A stretch of 6,705 nucleotides of DNA from Lachnospiraceae bacterium (GCA_017437205.1 JAFSBP010000384.1:1-6705); one strand, 5' to 3'. Positions 1-5,378 are shown, counted from the stretch's first letter. Notes: generated by a model from the sequence alone, not told the origin. A program made the numbers and translations.

Positions 1-520
1 CAACTTCCTTGTCGATCTTCTCCACGTACTTATCGGTCAGCTTCTGCATCTTGTCCTCAGCGTTCTTGCGATCGTCTTCGGTCAACTCGCCGCTCTTCTC
101 CTGCTTCTTAAATGCGTCCATCGCATCGCGGCGGATATTGCGGACAGCTACCTTCGCGTTGTCACCCTTCTTCTTCACATCCTTCGCCAGCTCCTTACGG
201 CGGGACTCAGTCATCTCGGGGAACACCAGACGGATCACAGAACCATCGTTGGACGGATTGATACCCAAATCGGAGGTCTGGATTGCCTTCTCGATCACCT
301 TAATCATGTTCTTCTCCCAAGGCTGGATCTGCAGCATGCGGGGTTCGGGTACGGAAATATTCGCCACGGACTGAATGGGACTGGGCATTCCGTAATAATC
401 CACACGGATCTTGTCCAGAACGTGAGGATTCGCACGGCCTACACGGATCGTGTTGAAGTCCTCCTTCAATACACTGACGGTTTTCTCCATCTTCTCTTCA
501 TAAACTTTCAAATCTGCCAT
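1..520 (-). CDS. frr: Ribosome recycling factor, 3' end cut by window edge
   Basis: Ribosome recycling factor works with EF-G to split post-termination ribosomes so that the subunits can be reused. The reverse strand translates from ATG at 520-518 as MADLKVYEEKMEKTVSVLK and stays open to the window edge, giving 173 residues of a protein that usually has about 185. Only about a dozen C-terminal residues should be missing. Family features seen are the RVGRANPHVLDKIRVDYYG block (residues 26-44), PEPRMLQIQPW (59-68), GINPSNDG (86-93), and the C-terminal helix stretch RRKELAK...VAVRNIRRDAMD (107-135), which carries the conserved arginines that contact 23S rRNA. The start is set by AGGAGG at 534-529, eight bases upstream. 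This site overlaps the pyrH stop codon, so the two genes are probably cotranscribed and translationally linked. Identification is firm. Confidence 0.97.
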   Translation of the reverse strand, partial: MADLKVYEEKMEKTVSVLKEDFNTIRVGRANPHVLDKIRVDYYGMPSPIQSVANISVPEPRMLQIQPWEKNMIKVIEKAIQTSDLGINPSNDGSVIRLVFPEMTESRRKELAKDVKKKGDNAKVAVRNIRRDAMDAFKKQEKSGELTEDDRKNAEDKMQKLTDKYVEKIDKEV

Positions 521-532
521 AACTCTCTCCTC

Positions 533-1240
533 CTATTCCACGGTCACCATAGTGCCGATTGCTTTACCATTCATCGCATTTGTAATGCTGTTCTCTGCGC
601 CCAAAGCGAATACTGCCAGGGGCATCTTATTCTCCAGACACATGATGGATGCGGTCAGATCCACTACCTGAAGACGCTTGTCCACGACCTCCTGAATGCT
701 CACGGTATCATACTTCTTCGCATTCGGGTTCGTCTTCGGATCACTGTCATATACACCGTCGATCGCCTTCGCCAGCAGAATGATATCTGCCTCCATCTCA
801 ATGGCTCTCAGCACGATACCTGTATCGGTAGAGAAGTAAGGATGTCCGGTGCCACCTGCGAAGAACACGATCTCACCGTTCGCAAACGCCTCATTCGCTG
901 CATCCTTAGAAAACAACTCCGTCATCGTGCCGCAGGCAAAGGGGGTGAAAATGCGGGTCTTCATTCCCACACTTCTAAAAATCTCCGACACATAAATACA
1001 GTTCATCACGGTCGCCAGCATACCGATCTGATCTGCCTTCGGGCGATCAATCGCCTTACTGGTGCGTCCTCTCCAGAAGTTTCCTCCGCCGATCACGATA
1101 CCGATCTCGATATTCTCCTCGGCAGCCTTTTTCACCTGCTCGGCCACACCGCGCACAGTATCTTCATCAAAACCGGTCTTCTTTTCGCCGGCGAGAGCTT
1201 CACCGCTCAGCTTCAATAACACACGTTTTTTCTTATCCAT
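533..1240 (-). CDS. pyrH: UMP kinase (uridylate kinase)
   Basis: Bacterial UMP kinase phosphorylates UMP to UDP with ATP in the cytoplasm, at the branch from de novo pyrimidine synthesis to UTP and CTP. It belongs to the amino-acid kinase fold and is normally a hexamer. The 235 residues match the family length. Motifs seen are KLSGEAL (10-16), the glycine-rich nucleotide loop GGGNFWRG (51-58), DQIGMLATVMN (70-80), the UMP-binding FFAGGTGHPYFSTDTG (126-141), and DGVYDSDPK (161-169). The start at 1240 is chosen because GAGG lies eight bases upstream and the protein then begins MDKKKRVLLKLSGEAL, as in homologues. In-frame ATGs further upstream would add an unlikely MENEVCI leader. It ends in TAG at 535-533, inside the ribosome binding site of frr. 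In many Firmicutes rpsB-tsf precede pyrH, but here the upstream neighbour is a divergent peptidase gene, so pyrH probably has its own promoter. Confidence 0.97.
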   Translation of the reverse strand: MDKKKRVLLKLSGEALAGEKKTGFDEDTVRGVAEQVKKAAEENIEIGIVIGGGNFWRGRTSKAIDRPKADQIGMLATVMNCIYVSEIFRSVGMKTRIFTPFACGTMTELFSKDAANEAFANGEIVFFAGGTGHPYFSTDTGIVLRAIEMEADIILLAKAIDGVYDSDPKTNPNAKKYDTVSIQEVVDKRLQVVDLTASIMCLENKMPLAVFALGAENSITNAMNGKAIGTMVTVE

Positions 1241-1269
1241 AATGCATACCTCATTTTCCATTTGGAATA

Positions 1270-1298
1270 AGTTTACCATAGATGTTGAAAAATTGCAA
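1270..1298 (-). promoter_or_regulatory. Candidate sigma-A promoter for pyrH-frr
   Basis: On the minus strand TTGCAA (1298-1293) and TAAACT (1275-1270) are separated by 17 bases, each matching the sigma-A hexamers at four of six positions. They sit 30 bases upstream of the pyrH start, in the only gap between pyrH and the divergent peptidase gene. Spacing and position fit, but the hexamers are imperfect. No equally good plus-strand promoter for the peptidase was seen in the same gap. Confidence 0.45.
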
Positions 1299-1339
1299 TC
1301 TCAATCGAAGAAAGAATCGGGGAAGGAAATAACTTTAGT

Positions 1340-2107
1340 ATGCATAAATTCATAAATTTTTATAAATTTGTTGTAAATGTGTGTTTGACATTGATTTTGC
1401 TTGGAATAACTCCTCCCGCAATTCGCTCTGATTCCTTCATCCCGGACGCACGAGAGCCTTACCCTCTGCTCGCGGTGACGGCATCTTCCATCCTGCCTTA
1501 CGGATTTACTTCCTCTCCCATCACCCCGGAAGTCGAATCCCGCATCCGCGGCATTTCCTATCCGGAAAACTGTCCCGTTCCTCTCTCCTCCCTTCGCTAT
1601 CTCACAGTTCTCCACATTGGTTTCGATGGACAGACACACATGGGGGAACTGATCGTCCATGAACGAATCGCACCATCAGTTTTGGAGATATTCTACCGGC
1701 TTTACCTTGCCGGATATCCAATCGAAAAAATACGCCTCATCGATGACTACAATGCCAACGATGAGGCGTCCATGACAGACAATAATACCTCCGCCTTCTG
1801 CTGCCGGACAATCGCCGGCACCGACACTCTCTCCCTACACAGCTACGGTCTGGCGGTGGATATCAATCCCCTTTACAATCCTTATGTAAACGGTGATCTT
1901 ATCGCTCCGGCGGCCAGTGCGTATGACCGGGAGACCGGAACGGTTTTCTCACCGCATTTTATGACGGAGGATGACTACTGCGTAAAACTTTTTCAGGCAT
2001 ACGGTTTCACCTGGGGTGGGGAGTGGGACGGGGTGAAGGATTATCAGCATTTTGAACTGCACACAATTCCTCCGGTAGTTTTAAGTTGCTCAATGAAATG
2101 CCTTTAG
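1340..2107 (+). CDS. Secreted M15-family metallopeptidase (D-Ala-D-Ala carboxypeptidase / L-Ala-D-Glu endopeptidase-like)
   Basis: Predicted zinc peptidase of the M15 family (Peptidase_M15_4 / VanY-like type) that cleaves peptidoglycan stem peptides outside the membrane. The 255-residue product begins with a short basic segment and a hydrophobic stretch (about residues 9-27) that looks like a signal peptide or anchor. No lipobox cysteine is seen. The catalytic region is complete: LSLHSYGLAVDINPLYNPYV gives zinc ligands His167 and Asp174, and WGGEWDGVKDYQHFE gives Asp234 and the third ligand His237. The upstream LTVLHIGFDGQTHMGELIVHE block (88-108) is also typical of this group. A GGAAGG element lies about 12 bases upstream of the ATG, rather far but usable. 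Homologues usually end soon after the HFE motif. Here about 15 more residues follow, and the last codons overlap antisense sequence that seems to belong to the convergent PBECR4-like gene, so the C-terminus may have been replaced. The precise bond cut cannot be assigned. Confidence 0.88.
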   Translation: MHKFINFYKFVVNVCLTLILLGITPPAIRSDSFIPDAREPYPLLAVTASSILPYGFTSSPITPEVESRIRGISYPENCPVPLSSLRYLTVLHIGFDGQTHMGELIVHERIAPSVLEIFYRLYLAGYPIEKIRLIDDYNANDEASMTDNNTSAFCCRTIAGTDTLSLHSYGLAVDINPLYNPYVNGDLIAPAASAYDRETGTVFSPHFMTEDDYCVKLFQAYGFTWGGEWDGVKDYQHFELHTIPPVVLSCSMKCL

Positions 2108-2189
2108 CAACGTAACAGACTTCTTTGTATTGCTTCTCTGAAGCATCTGCTCTTTTCGATAACACGGCCAATATCTGCGACGGCTTATC
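2064..2189 (-). pseudogene. Out-of-gene C-terminal remnant of the PBECR4-like protein, beyond the in-frame TGA
   Basis: Directly after the TGA that ends the PBECR4-like gene, the same frame stays open and encodes DKPSQILAVLSK, then ADASEKQYKEVCYVAKGISL, then SNLKLPEEL. From memory, full-length PBECR4-type proteins continue after the DIR motif with a lysine/proline segment, a hydrophobic strand (ILAVL-like), a KYKE-like helix and an AKGI-like end, and this stretch has that order. It therefore looks like coding sequence separated from its gene by one nonsense codon. The frame finally stops at TGA 2009-2007, inside the convergent peptidase gene. The overlap with the last codons of that gene (ending at 2107) is 44 bases up to the LPEEL segment. 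The assignment rests on pattern memory and not on an alignment. Confidence 0.55.
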
Positions 2190-2681
2190 TCACAAGTTTC
2201 GAATGTCCTCCTGCAGACATGAACTGGGCACATAATATTGACCATCTTGAACAAAGCCCACACTGTAATTTGTAGTTCCAACAAGCCTTTCCAACGCTAA
2301 TTTGGGTCTTCTCCCATTATACAAGACCGTCATTTTCGAGAATTCCAAAAAACGGACAACTTGTGGTAGCACTGCCAACTTCAACGGTGTCGTTCCATCG
2401 CTTTTGAATCGAATTTGTTGCTCTGTGATTGTATTACTAAGACAGCTTCGATAAAAATAAACTGAATTATTTCTAACATTCCCCTGTTCATCCAAAAACT
2501 CTAAGCCAGACAAATGCTGAAAATTTCTCGGCAAAAACACCGTTTCAAAATATTCTAACTGATTATTTCCTCGATTTCGATAGAGAAACAGAAAATTCTT
2601 CCCGACTAATTTTCTTTCATATTCCCTCGCTGTGGCAATAATAATGCGTATTGCTTCTTTTTTTGTATATGTACGTTTCAA
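2190..2681 (-). CDS. PBECR4-like predicted BECR-fold nuclease (toxin candidate), truncated by TGA
   Basis: The 163-residue product resembles the PBECR4 domain (phage Barnase-EndoU-ColicinE5/D-RelE-like nuclease 4), predicted to be an RNase fold and found in phage polyvalent proteins and as small stand-alone proteins in Clostridia. Recognised pieces, numbered from the TTG start, are REYERKLVGKNFLFLYRN (about 19-36), ETVFLPRNFQHLSGLEFLD (46-64), GTTPLKLAVLPQVVRF (96-111), MTVLYNGRRPKLALERLVGT (117-136) and YYVPSSCLQEDIRNL (149-163). The start is TTG at 2681-2679, preceded by GGAGGAGG with suitable spacing. A more upstream TTG would bury that site inside the gene. The gene ends at TGA 2192-2190, in the middle of what should be the conserved C-terminal part, so about 40 residues are lost. 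It is visibly more AT-rich than its neighbours. Two tandem repeats and a terminator-like hairpin lie directly upstream, suggesting an RNA-controlled toxin. The catalytic residues cannot be named with confidence, and activity of the shortened form is unknown. Confidence 0.7.
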   Translation of the reverse strand: MKRTYTKKEAIRIIIATAREYERKLVGKNFLFLYRNRGNNQLEYFETVFLPRNFQHLSGLEFLDEQGNVRNNSVYFYRSCLSNTITEQQIRFKSDGTTPLKLAVLPQVVRFLEFSKMTVLYNGRRPKLALERLVGTTNYSVGFVQDGQYYVPSSCLQEDIRNL

Positions 2682-2703
2682 TTCGCCCCTCCTCCAAAAA
2701 AAC

Positions 2704-2765
2704 AAAAAAGAGAGTTATAATACATGCAGTGACCACATCACGCAACAGTATCAACTCTCTTTTTT
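2704..2765 (-). terminator. Long A-tract/T-tract hairpin between repeat array and toxin-candidate gene
   Basis: AAAAAAGAGAGTT at 2704-2716 is a perfect 13-bp inverted copy of AACTCTCTTTTTT at 2753-2765. On the minus strand the hairpin continues inward through GATAC/GTATT (one G-U pair, two-base bulge) and a small GTGA/TCAC stem. It is followed by T6-G-T7 that runs to the ribosome binding site of the PBECR4-like gene. This fits an intrinsic terminator with flanking A- and T-tracts, possibly bidirectional, that lets only some transcripts reach the gene. The distance between the 13-bp arms (36 nt) is long for a simple terminator. Confidence 0.7.
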
Positions 2766-2773
2766 ATGGCTAA

Positions 2774-2876
2774 TTTTTTTGTTGTCCGCCAACGATCGGC
2801 ACAGATGTCCGACAAGAATTTCAGGTTTTTTCGTTGCCTGCCAACAGCCGGCACATTCGTCCGGCAAGCATCTCGG
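2774..2876 (-). repeat. Two tandem imperfect direct repeats with 52-nt period
   Basis: Unit 1 (2876-2826) and unit 2 (2824-2774) match at 38 of 51 positions in my hand alignment. In the minus-strand sense each unit reads CTTGYCGGAC, three variable bases, TGTGCCG, three variable bases, GTTGGC, then GRCAAC and an A-tract of six or seven. Several differences preserve pairing. TTGCC/GGCAA in unit 1 becomes TTGTC/GACAA in unit 2, and TGCC/GGCA becomes TGCC/GGCG (U-A to U-G). An alternative helix GCCGG/CCGGC in unit 1 becomes GTCGG/CCGAT in unit 2. The remaining changes are mostly in unpaired bases. This is the pattern of a conserved RNA fold and not of a DNA binding site. Confidence 0.85.
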
Positions 2877-2896
2877 ATTTGAGTGTTAGCCCACTT

Positions 2897-2914
2897 GATA
2901 TAGCACGCTATATC
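2897..2914. promoter_or_regulatory. Perfect 8-bp dyad just downstream of the repeat-RNA start point
   Basis: GATATAGC and GCTATATC flank a two-base centre. The dyad begins about three bases after the predicted start point on the minus strand. It could be an operator for a repressor acting just past the promoter, or a protective 5' hairpin of the RNA with a 7-bp stem and a CGUG loop. The sequence does not decide between these. Confidence 0.5.
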
Positions 2915-2923
2915 TCTATTAAT

Positions 2924-2952
2924 ATTATACGCAAACCCAATTTTTATGTCAA
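2924..2952 (-). promoter_or_regulatory. Perfect-consensus sigma-A promoter driving the repeat RNA
   Basis: On the minus strand TTGACA (2952-2947) and TATAAT (2929-2924) both match the consensus at all six positions and are separated by exactly 17 bases. The expected start is an A near 2917. The promoter points away from the membrane-protein gene and into the repeats, and no gene start lies close enough for it to be anything but the promoter of the repeat RNA and, by read-through, of the PBECR4-like gene. It is the strongest promoter in the window by sequence. Confidence 0.85.
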
Positions 2953-2976
2953 TCTATTTTTTACGCCTTTTTTGTA

Positions 2977-4467
2977 TTACTTTTTCTTCCCCAGCAGCGT
3001 CTTCAGTGTCGAGAATGCCGCCAGCACGGACAGTCCGTATCCAATCACAACATCCTTCACAAAACTGCCTACCAGCTCATATTCTGAGAGCATTGAAAAC
3101 AGGTTCGGCAGCACCTCACCGAAGGTATATCTGCCCTCGAACGCTTCAACGATCATCCACACGTAAAGGAAATAGTTCGCTGCAAAGATCATCAATACGG
3201 AAAGAATCACCGCAATCACTGCGCCGCTTCTGGTCAGCACCTTTGCGCCCTTTTTATATCCCATTGCAGAAAGGTAAATGATCGCAAAGCCTGCGATTCC
3301 TGCGATGTAGCCGAGCTTTCCGATCAACACCCACAGTGCGCCGCCGATCACAGCACCGACCAGTGCCCCGATCACACCGAGTCCCACATTAGGCTCAATC
3401 ACAGTCCCATCCGGATTGGTCAGCTCTGTCTGAACCTCCAGTGCGGACTTCGTGTTTCTCGCCACGAAGAAGTGCTCGACCTGAGTCACCTCGACCGCGC
3501 CTTCCACCTTTACCCAGTCTGATCCATACTCCAGTTCTGTTTTCTGTACAGAGATCGCCGTCACTAAAGCGGCCAGCTCATCCCACTGCTTATTGACCTT
3601 ATTCTCCGTCTGAACCACAACCTGCTCTGACTCATCCGCATGGCGGATCACCAGCTCATAATTTTTCTCGGTCACCACACCGTACAGTCCGGTCATTTCA
3701 GACAGCGGCACGACGGCCAGCCCATTTCGATAACTGATGAGATATTTCTCCGTCAGATAAACACCAATCTTCTTAAACTCTTTCGTGCGGATATCCTGAA
3801 GCTCTGCGTCCACCAGCGCCGCCTCACCGCTCTCAGTAAGATTAGCCAGCACCTGTTTCGTCTTCGCCTTTGCTTTACTGTTTTTCTTTGCCATAAATAT
3901 CATCACGCCGATCGCAATACCGATCAAAGCCGCAAACACCAGATAATCACCGGACATATCAGTAACCGCCGTGTCGATATAATACGCTCCAAAAAATTCT
4001 TTTGCATTTTTGCTGTCGACCACATTCTCCCCCCAGAAATAATTGAACTCATTGATCGCCAGCTGCATCAACTCATCATCGATAACCACCAATTTGCCCT
4101 CTGTGCGAACTGTATTCGGTTGTTTTGTGATCTCACCGAAGGTAAACGCCTGCAAATCTGCGTAGGAACCGATTTCAGTGTCCGAAACGCACACAATATA
4201 GGCTCTAAAGTCCTTATCCATCACAAAATAAAGCTTGTCCGCTTCATTAGTCTCAAAGTACGCAAAATCTTCCGAAGCGTACTGAGCATCCACATAGGCT
4301 CTCTCGCCTTCCGCACGTTCTGCGGTGTAAGGCAGTGCTTCACCGTCTCCACCCAATGAACCAATCAAACCAAACACACCGATGACCAGTACAATGATCA
4401 TCAACACATTGACCAGTAACTGCTTTTTGTTTCCTTTTTTCGCCAATTTCTTCAAATTAGTGTTCAT
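2977..4467 (-). CDS. Multi-pass membrane protein of unknown function with a central cytoplasmic domain
   Basis: I do not recognise this 496-residue protein. Visible layout: a basic N-terminus and membrane segment (about 16-38), a hydrophilic domain of about 135 residues probably outside the membrane, a second membrane segment (about 175-193) followed by a lysine-rich stretch KKNSKAKAKTK (194-204), a domain of about 150 residues predicted to lie in the cytoplasm (about 205-355), and three or four hydrophobic segments near the C-terminus (about 361-383, 385-403, 415-438 and a weaker 465-490) ending in GKKK. The central part, with IGVYLTEKYLISYRNGLAVVPLSEM (235-258), has the strand pattern of small PH-like or bacterial YdbT/bPH-type domains, but that is only an impression. 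Start: AAGGAGGAG lies just before the ATG at 4467-4465; an upstream TTG would add MTKEER and bury this site. It is divergent from larE. No terminator was seen before the next promoter, so read-through into the repeat RNA is possible. Confidence 0.85.
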   Translation of the reverse strand: MNTNLKKLAKKGNKKQLLVNVLMIIVLVIGVFGLIGSLGGDGEALPYTAERAEGERAYVDAQYASEDFAYFETNEADKLYFVMDKDFRAYIVCVSDTEIGSYADLQAFTFGEITKQPNTVRTEGKLVVIDDELMQLAINEFNYFWGENVVDSKNAKEFFGAYYIDTAVTDMSGDYLVFAALIGIAIGVMIFMAKKNSKAKAKTKQVLANLTESGEAALVDAELQDIRTKEFKKIGVYLTEKYLISYRNGLAVVPLSEMTGLYGVVTEKNYELVIRHADESEQVVVQTENKVNKQWDELAALVTAISVQKTELEYGSDWVKVEGAVEVTQVEHFFVARNTKSALEVQTELTNPDGTVIEPNVGLGVIGALVGAVIGGALWVLIGKLGYIAGIAGFAIIYLSAMGYKKGAKVLTRSGAVIAVILSVLMIFAANYFLYVWMIVEAFEGRYTFGEVLPNLFSMLSEYELVGSFVKDVVIGYGLSVLAAFSTLKTLLGKKK

Positions 4468-4520
4468 ACGCTCCTCCTTTGTCAATGCGGTCCTTCTGCC
4501 GCAATTTTCCTTACACGTTC

Positions 4521-4549
4521 ATTCTACCATAATCTTTTTTATCATGCAA
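4521..4549 (-). promoter_or_regulatory. Candidate promoter for the membrane-protein gene
   Basis: On the minus strand TAGAAT (4526-4521) matches five of six bases of the -10 box and is preceded by TGG, giving an extended -10. TTGCAT (4549-4544) lies 17 bases upstream as a weak -35. It is placed about 54 bases upstream of the ATG. The -35 overlaps the CAAACGTTTG palindrome. Confidence 0.55.
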
Positions 4550-4556
4550 ACGTTTG
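4547..4556. promoter_or_regulatory. LacI/CcpA-type operator-like palindrome between divergent promoters
   Basis: CAAACGTTTG is a perfect 10-bp palindrome with the AAACGTTT core typical of LacI-family operators. The longer TGCAAACGTTTGTC (4545-4558) fits the catabolite responsive element pattern TGNAANCGNTNNCA except at its last two bases. It overlaps the -35 of the membrane-protein promoter and lies about 36 bases upstream of the larE -10, so a bound repressor could affect one or both directions. A short palindrome can occur by chance. Confidence 0.4.
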
Positions 4557-4588
4557 TCGAATTTTCTATTCCATTTTTGGCAAATATA

Positions 4589-4597
4589 TGTTAAAAT
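4589..4597 (+). promoter_or_regulatory. Candidate extended -10 promoter for the lar operon
   Basis: TGTTAAAAT gives a TGn extension plus TAAAAT, matching five of six -10 bases, 31 bases upstream of the larE ATG. The -35 position (TTCCAT near 4569-4574, 17-bp spacing) is weak, which extended -10 promoters tolerate. No better plus-strand promoter was seen in the 160-bp divergent gap. Confidence 0.45.
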
Positions 4598-4628
4598 GAA
4601 CCAAACTTTACCACCATTGAGGTACATC

Positions 4629-5378
4629 ATGGAACTATCTGATTTCTTTCAGGAAAATCCGAAAATCGCTTTGGCCTTTTCCGGCGGTGTCGATTCTGCC
4701 TTTCTGCTCTACGCAGCGAAAGAATACGGTGCGGACACTACTGCTTATTATGTGAAAACAGCCTTTCAGCCCCGGTTTGAATACGAGGATGCCTGCCGTC
4801 TGGCGGACGAGCTTAAGATGCCCATGAAAACCATTGAACTGGATGTGTTGGCAGATGAGGCGGTTTCCTCTAACCCGAAAAACCGCTGCTACTACTGCAA
4901 GCGGAGGATATTCACCGCGATACTTTCCGCGGCAAAGAACGACGGATACACGGTGGTGATGGACGGAACGAACGCATCCGACGATGTGAATGACCGCCCC
5001 GGTATGAAAGCCCTTTCAGAACTCTCGGTCCACTCTCCTCTTCGCAAATGCGGTCTGACAAAAGATATGATCCGAAGCTTATCTAAAGAAGCCGGTCTGT
5101 TTACCTGGGATAAGCCCGCCTATGCGTGTCTGGCGACGAGGATTCCCACCGGAACTGAAATCACCGAAGATCTGCTCATTCGTACAGAAATGTCAGAGAA
5201 TTATTTACGAACACTTGGTTTTACTGATTTTCGCATCCGTCTCATGGGCGATGCTGCCAGATTGCAGCTGAAGGAAAGCCAGTTTGAGCTACTTTTCACA
5301 AGACGATGCGAGATTTTTGATACACTGCGCCGATACTACTCGGCAGTTTTATTGGATTTGGAGGTGCGCGATGAATAG
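4629..5378 (+). CDS. larE: LarE, ATP-dependent sacrificial sulfur transferase of nickel-pincer cofactor synthesis
   Basis: LarE activates the carboxylates of pyridinium-3,5-biscarboxylic acid mononucleotide with ATP and thiolates them, giving the bisthiocarboxylic form that later binds nickel. In Lactobacillus plantarum LarE the sulfur comes from the enzyme's own Cys176, which becomes dehydroalanine. The 249-residue product has the PP-loop SGGVDS (18-23), the NRCYYCKRRIF segment (85-95), the DGTNASDDVNDRPGMKAL block (112-129), SPLRKCGLTKDMIR (136-149) and KPAYACLATRIPTG (162-175). Cys167 in ACLATRIP is the likely equivalent of the sacrificial cysteine. Cys87 and Cys90 form a CxxC pair; whether an iron-sulfur variant is involved cannot be told. 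ATG at 4629 is chosen because GAGG lies six bases upstream and homologues start just ahead of the PP-loop; an upstream frame extension to 4554 has no such site. The end overlaps larB by eight bases. Confidence 0.94.
   Translation: MELSDFFQENPKIALAFSGGVDSAFLLYAAKEYGADTTAYYVKTAFQPRFEYEDACRLADELKMPMKTIELDVLADEAVSSNPKNRCYYCKRRIFTAILSAAKNDGYTVVMDGTNASDDVNDRPGMKALSELSVHSPLRKCGLTKDMIRSLSKEAGLFTWDKPAYACLATRIPTGTEITEDLLIRTEMSENYLRTLGFTDFRIRLMGDAARLQLKESQFELLFTRRCEIFDTLRRYYSAVLLDLEVRDE

Larger units (their letters stand above)
2704..2917 (-). ncRNA. Candidate structured repeat RNA (possible RNA antitoxin)
   Basis: A transcript starting near 2917 from the perfect-consensus promoter and ending at the 2704-2765 hairpin would be about 214 nt. 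It has no plausible reading frame with a ribosome binding site. In order it would contain a 5' hairpin (GATATAG, loop CGTG, CTATATC), a leader with GGCTAA (2891-2886), two 52-nt structured repeats each ending in a run of A, TTAGCC (2773-2768) complementary to the leader GGCTAA, and the terminator hairpin. This is the layout of type III toxin-antitoxin RNA antitoxins, which consist of a few tandem repeats ahead of a terminator and a toxin gene. The RNA boundaries and its role are inferred; a regulatory leader is the main alternative. Confidence 0.55.

Noticed and set aside
422..1219. Long plus-strand open frame of 265 codons
   Set aside because: It lies antisense to pyrH and frr, which have clear family motifs; its translation is low-complexity and without domain features.
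2090..2284. Minus-strand 64-codon frame overlapping the end of the PBECR4-like gene
   Set aside because: I first considered a frameshift into this frame, but the original frame past the TGA reads more like the family, so a nonsense codon is the better explanation.
2716..2721. TATAAT on the plus strand
   Set aside because: No -35 hexamer at the right distance, no plus-strand gene follows, and it falls inside the terminator hairpin.
2774..2876. Repeats as a CRISPR array
   Set aside because: There are only two units, tandem with no spacers, the differences lie throughout the unit, and no cas genes are present.
3640..4359. Plus-strand open frame of 239 codons
   Set aside because: It is the antisense shadow of the membrane-protein gene and has no ribosome binding site or recognisable motif.
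4486..4503. TGCGG/CCGCA hairpin in the leader of the membrane-protein gene
   Set aside because: It is a five-base stem with an eight-base loop and no T-tract in the right place; too weak to call a terminator or riboswitch.
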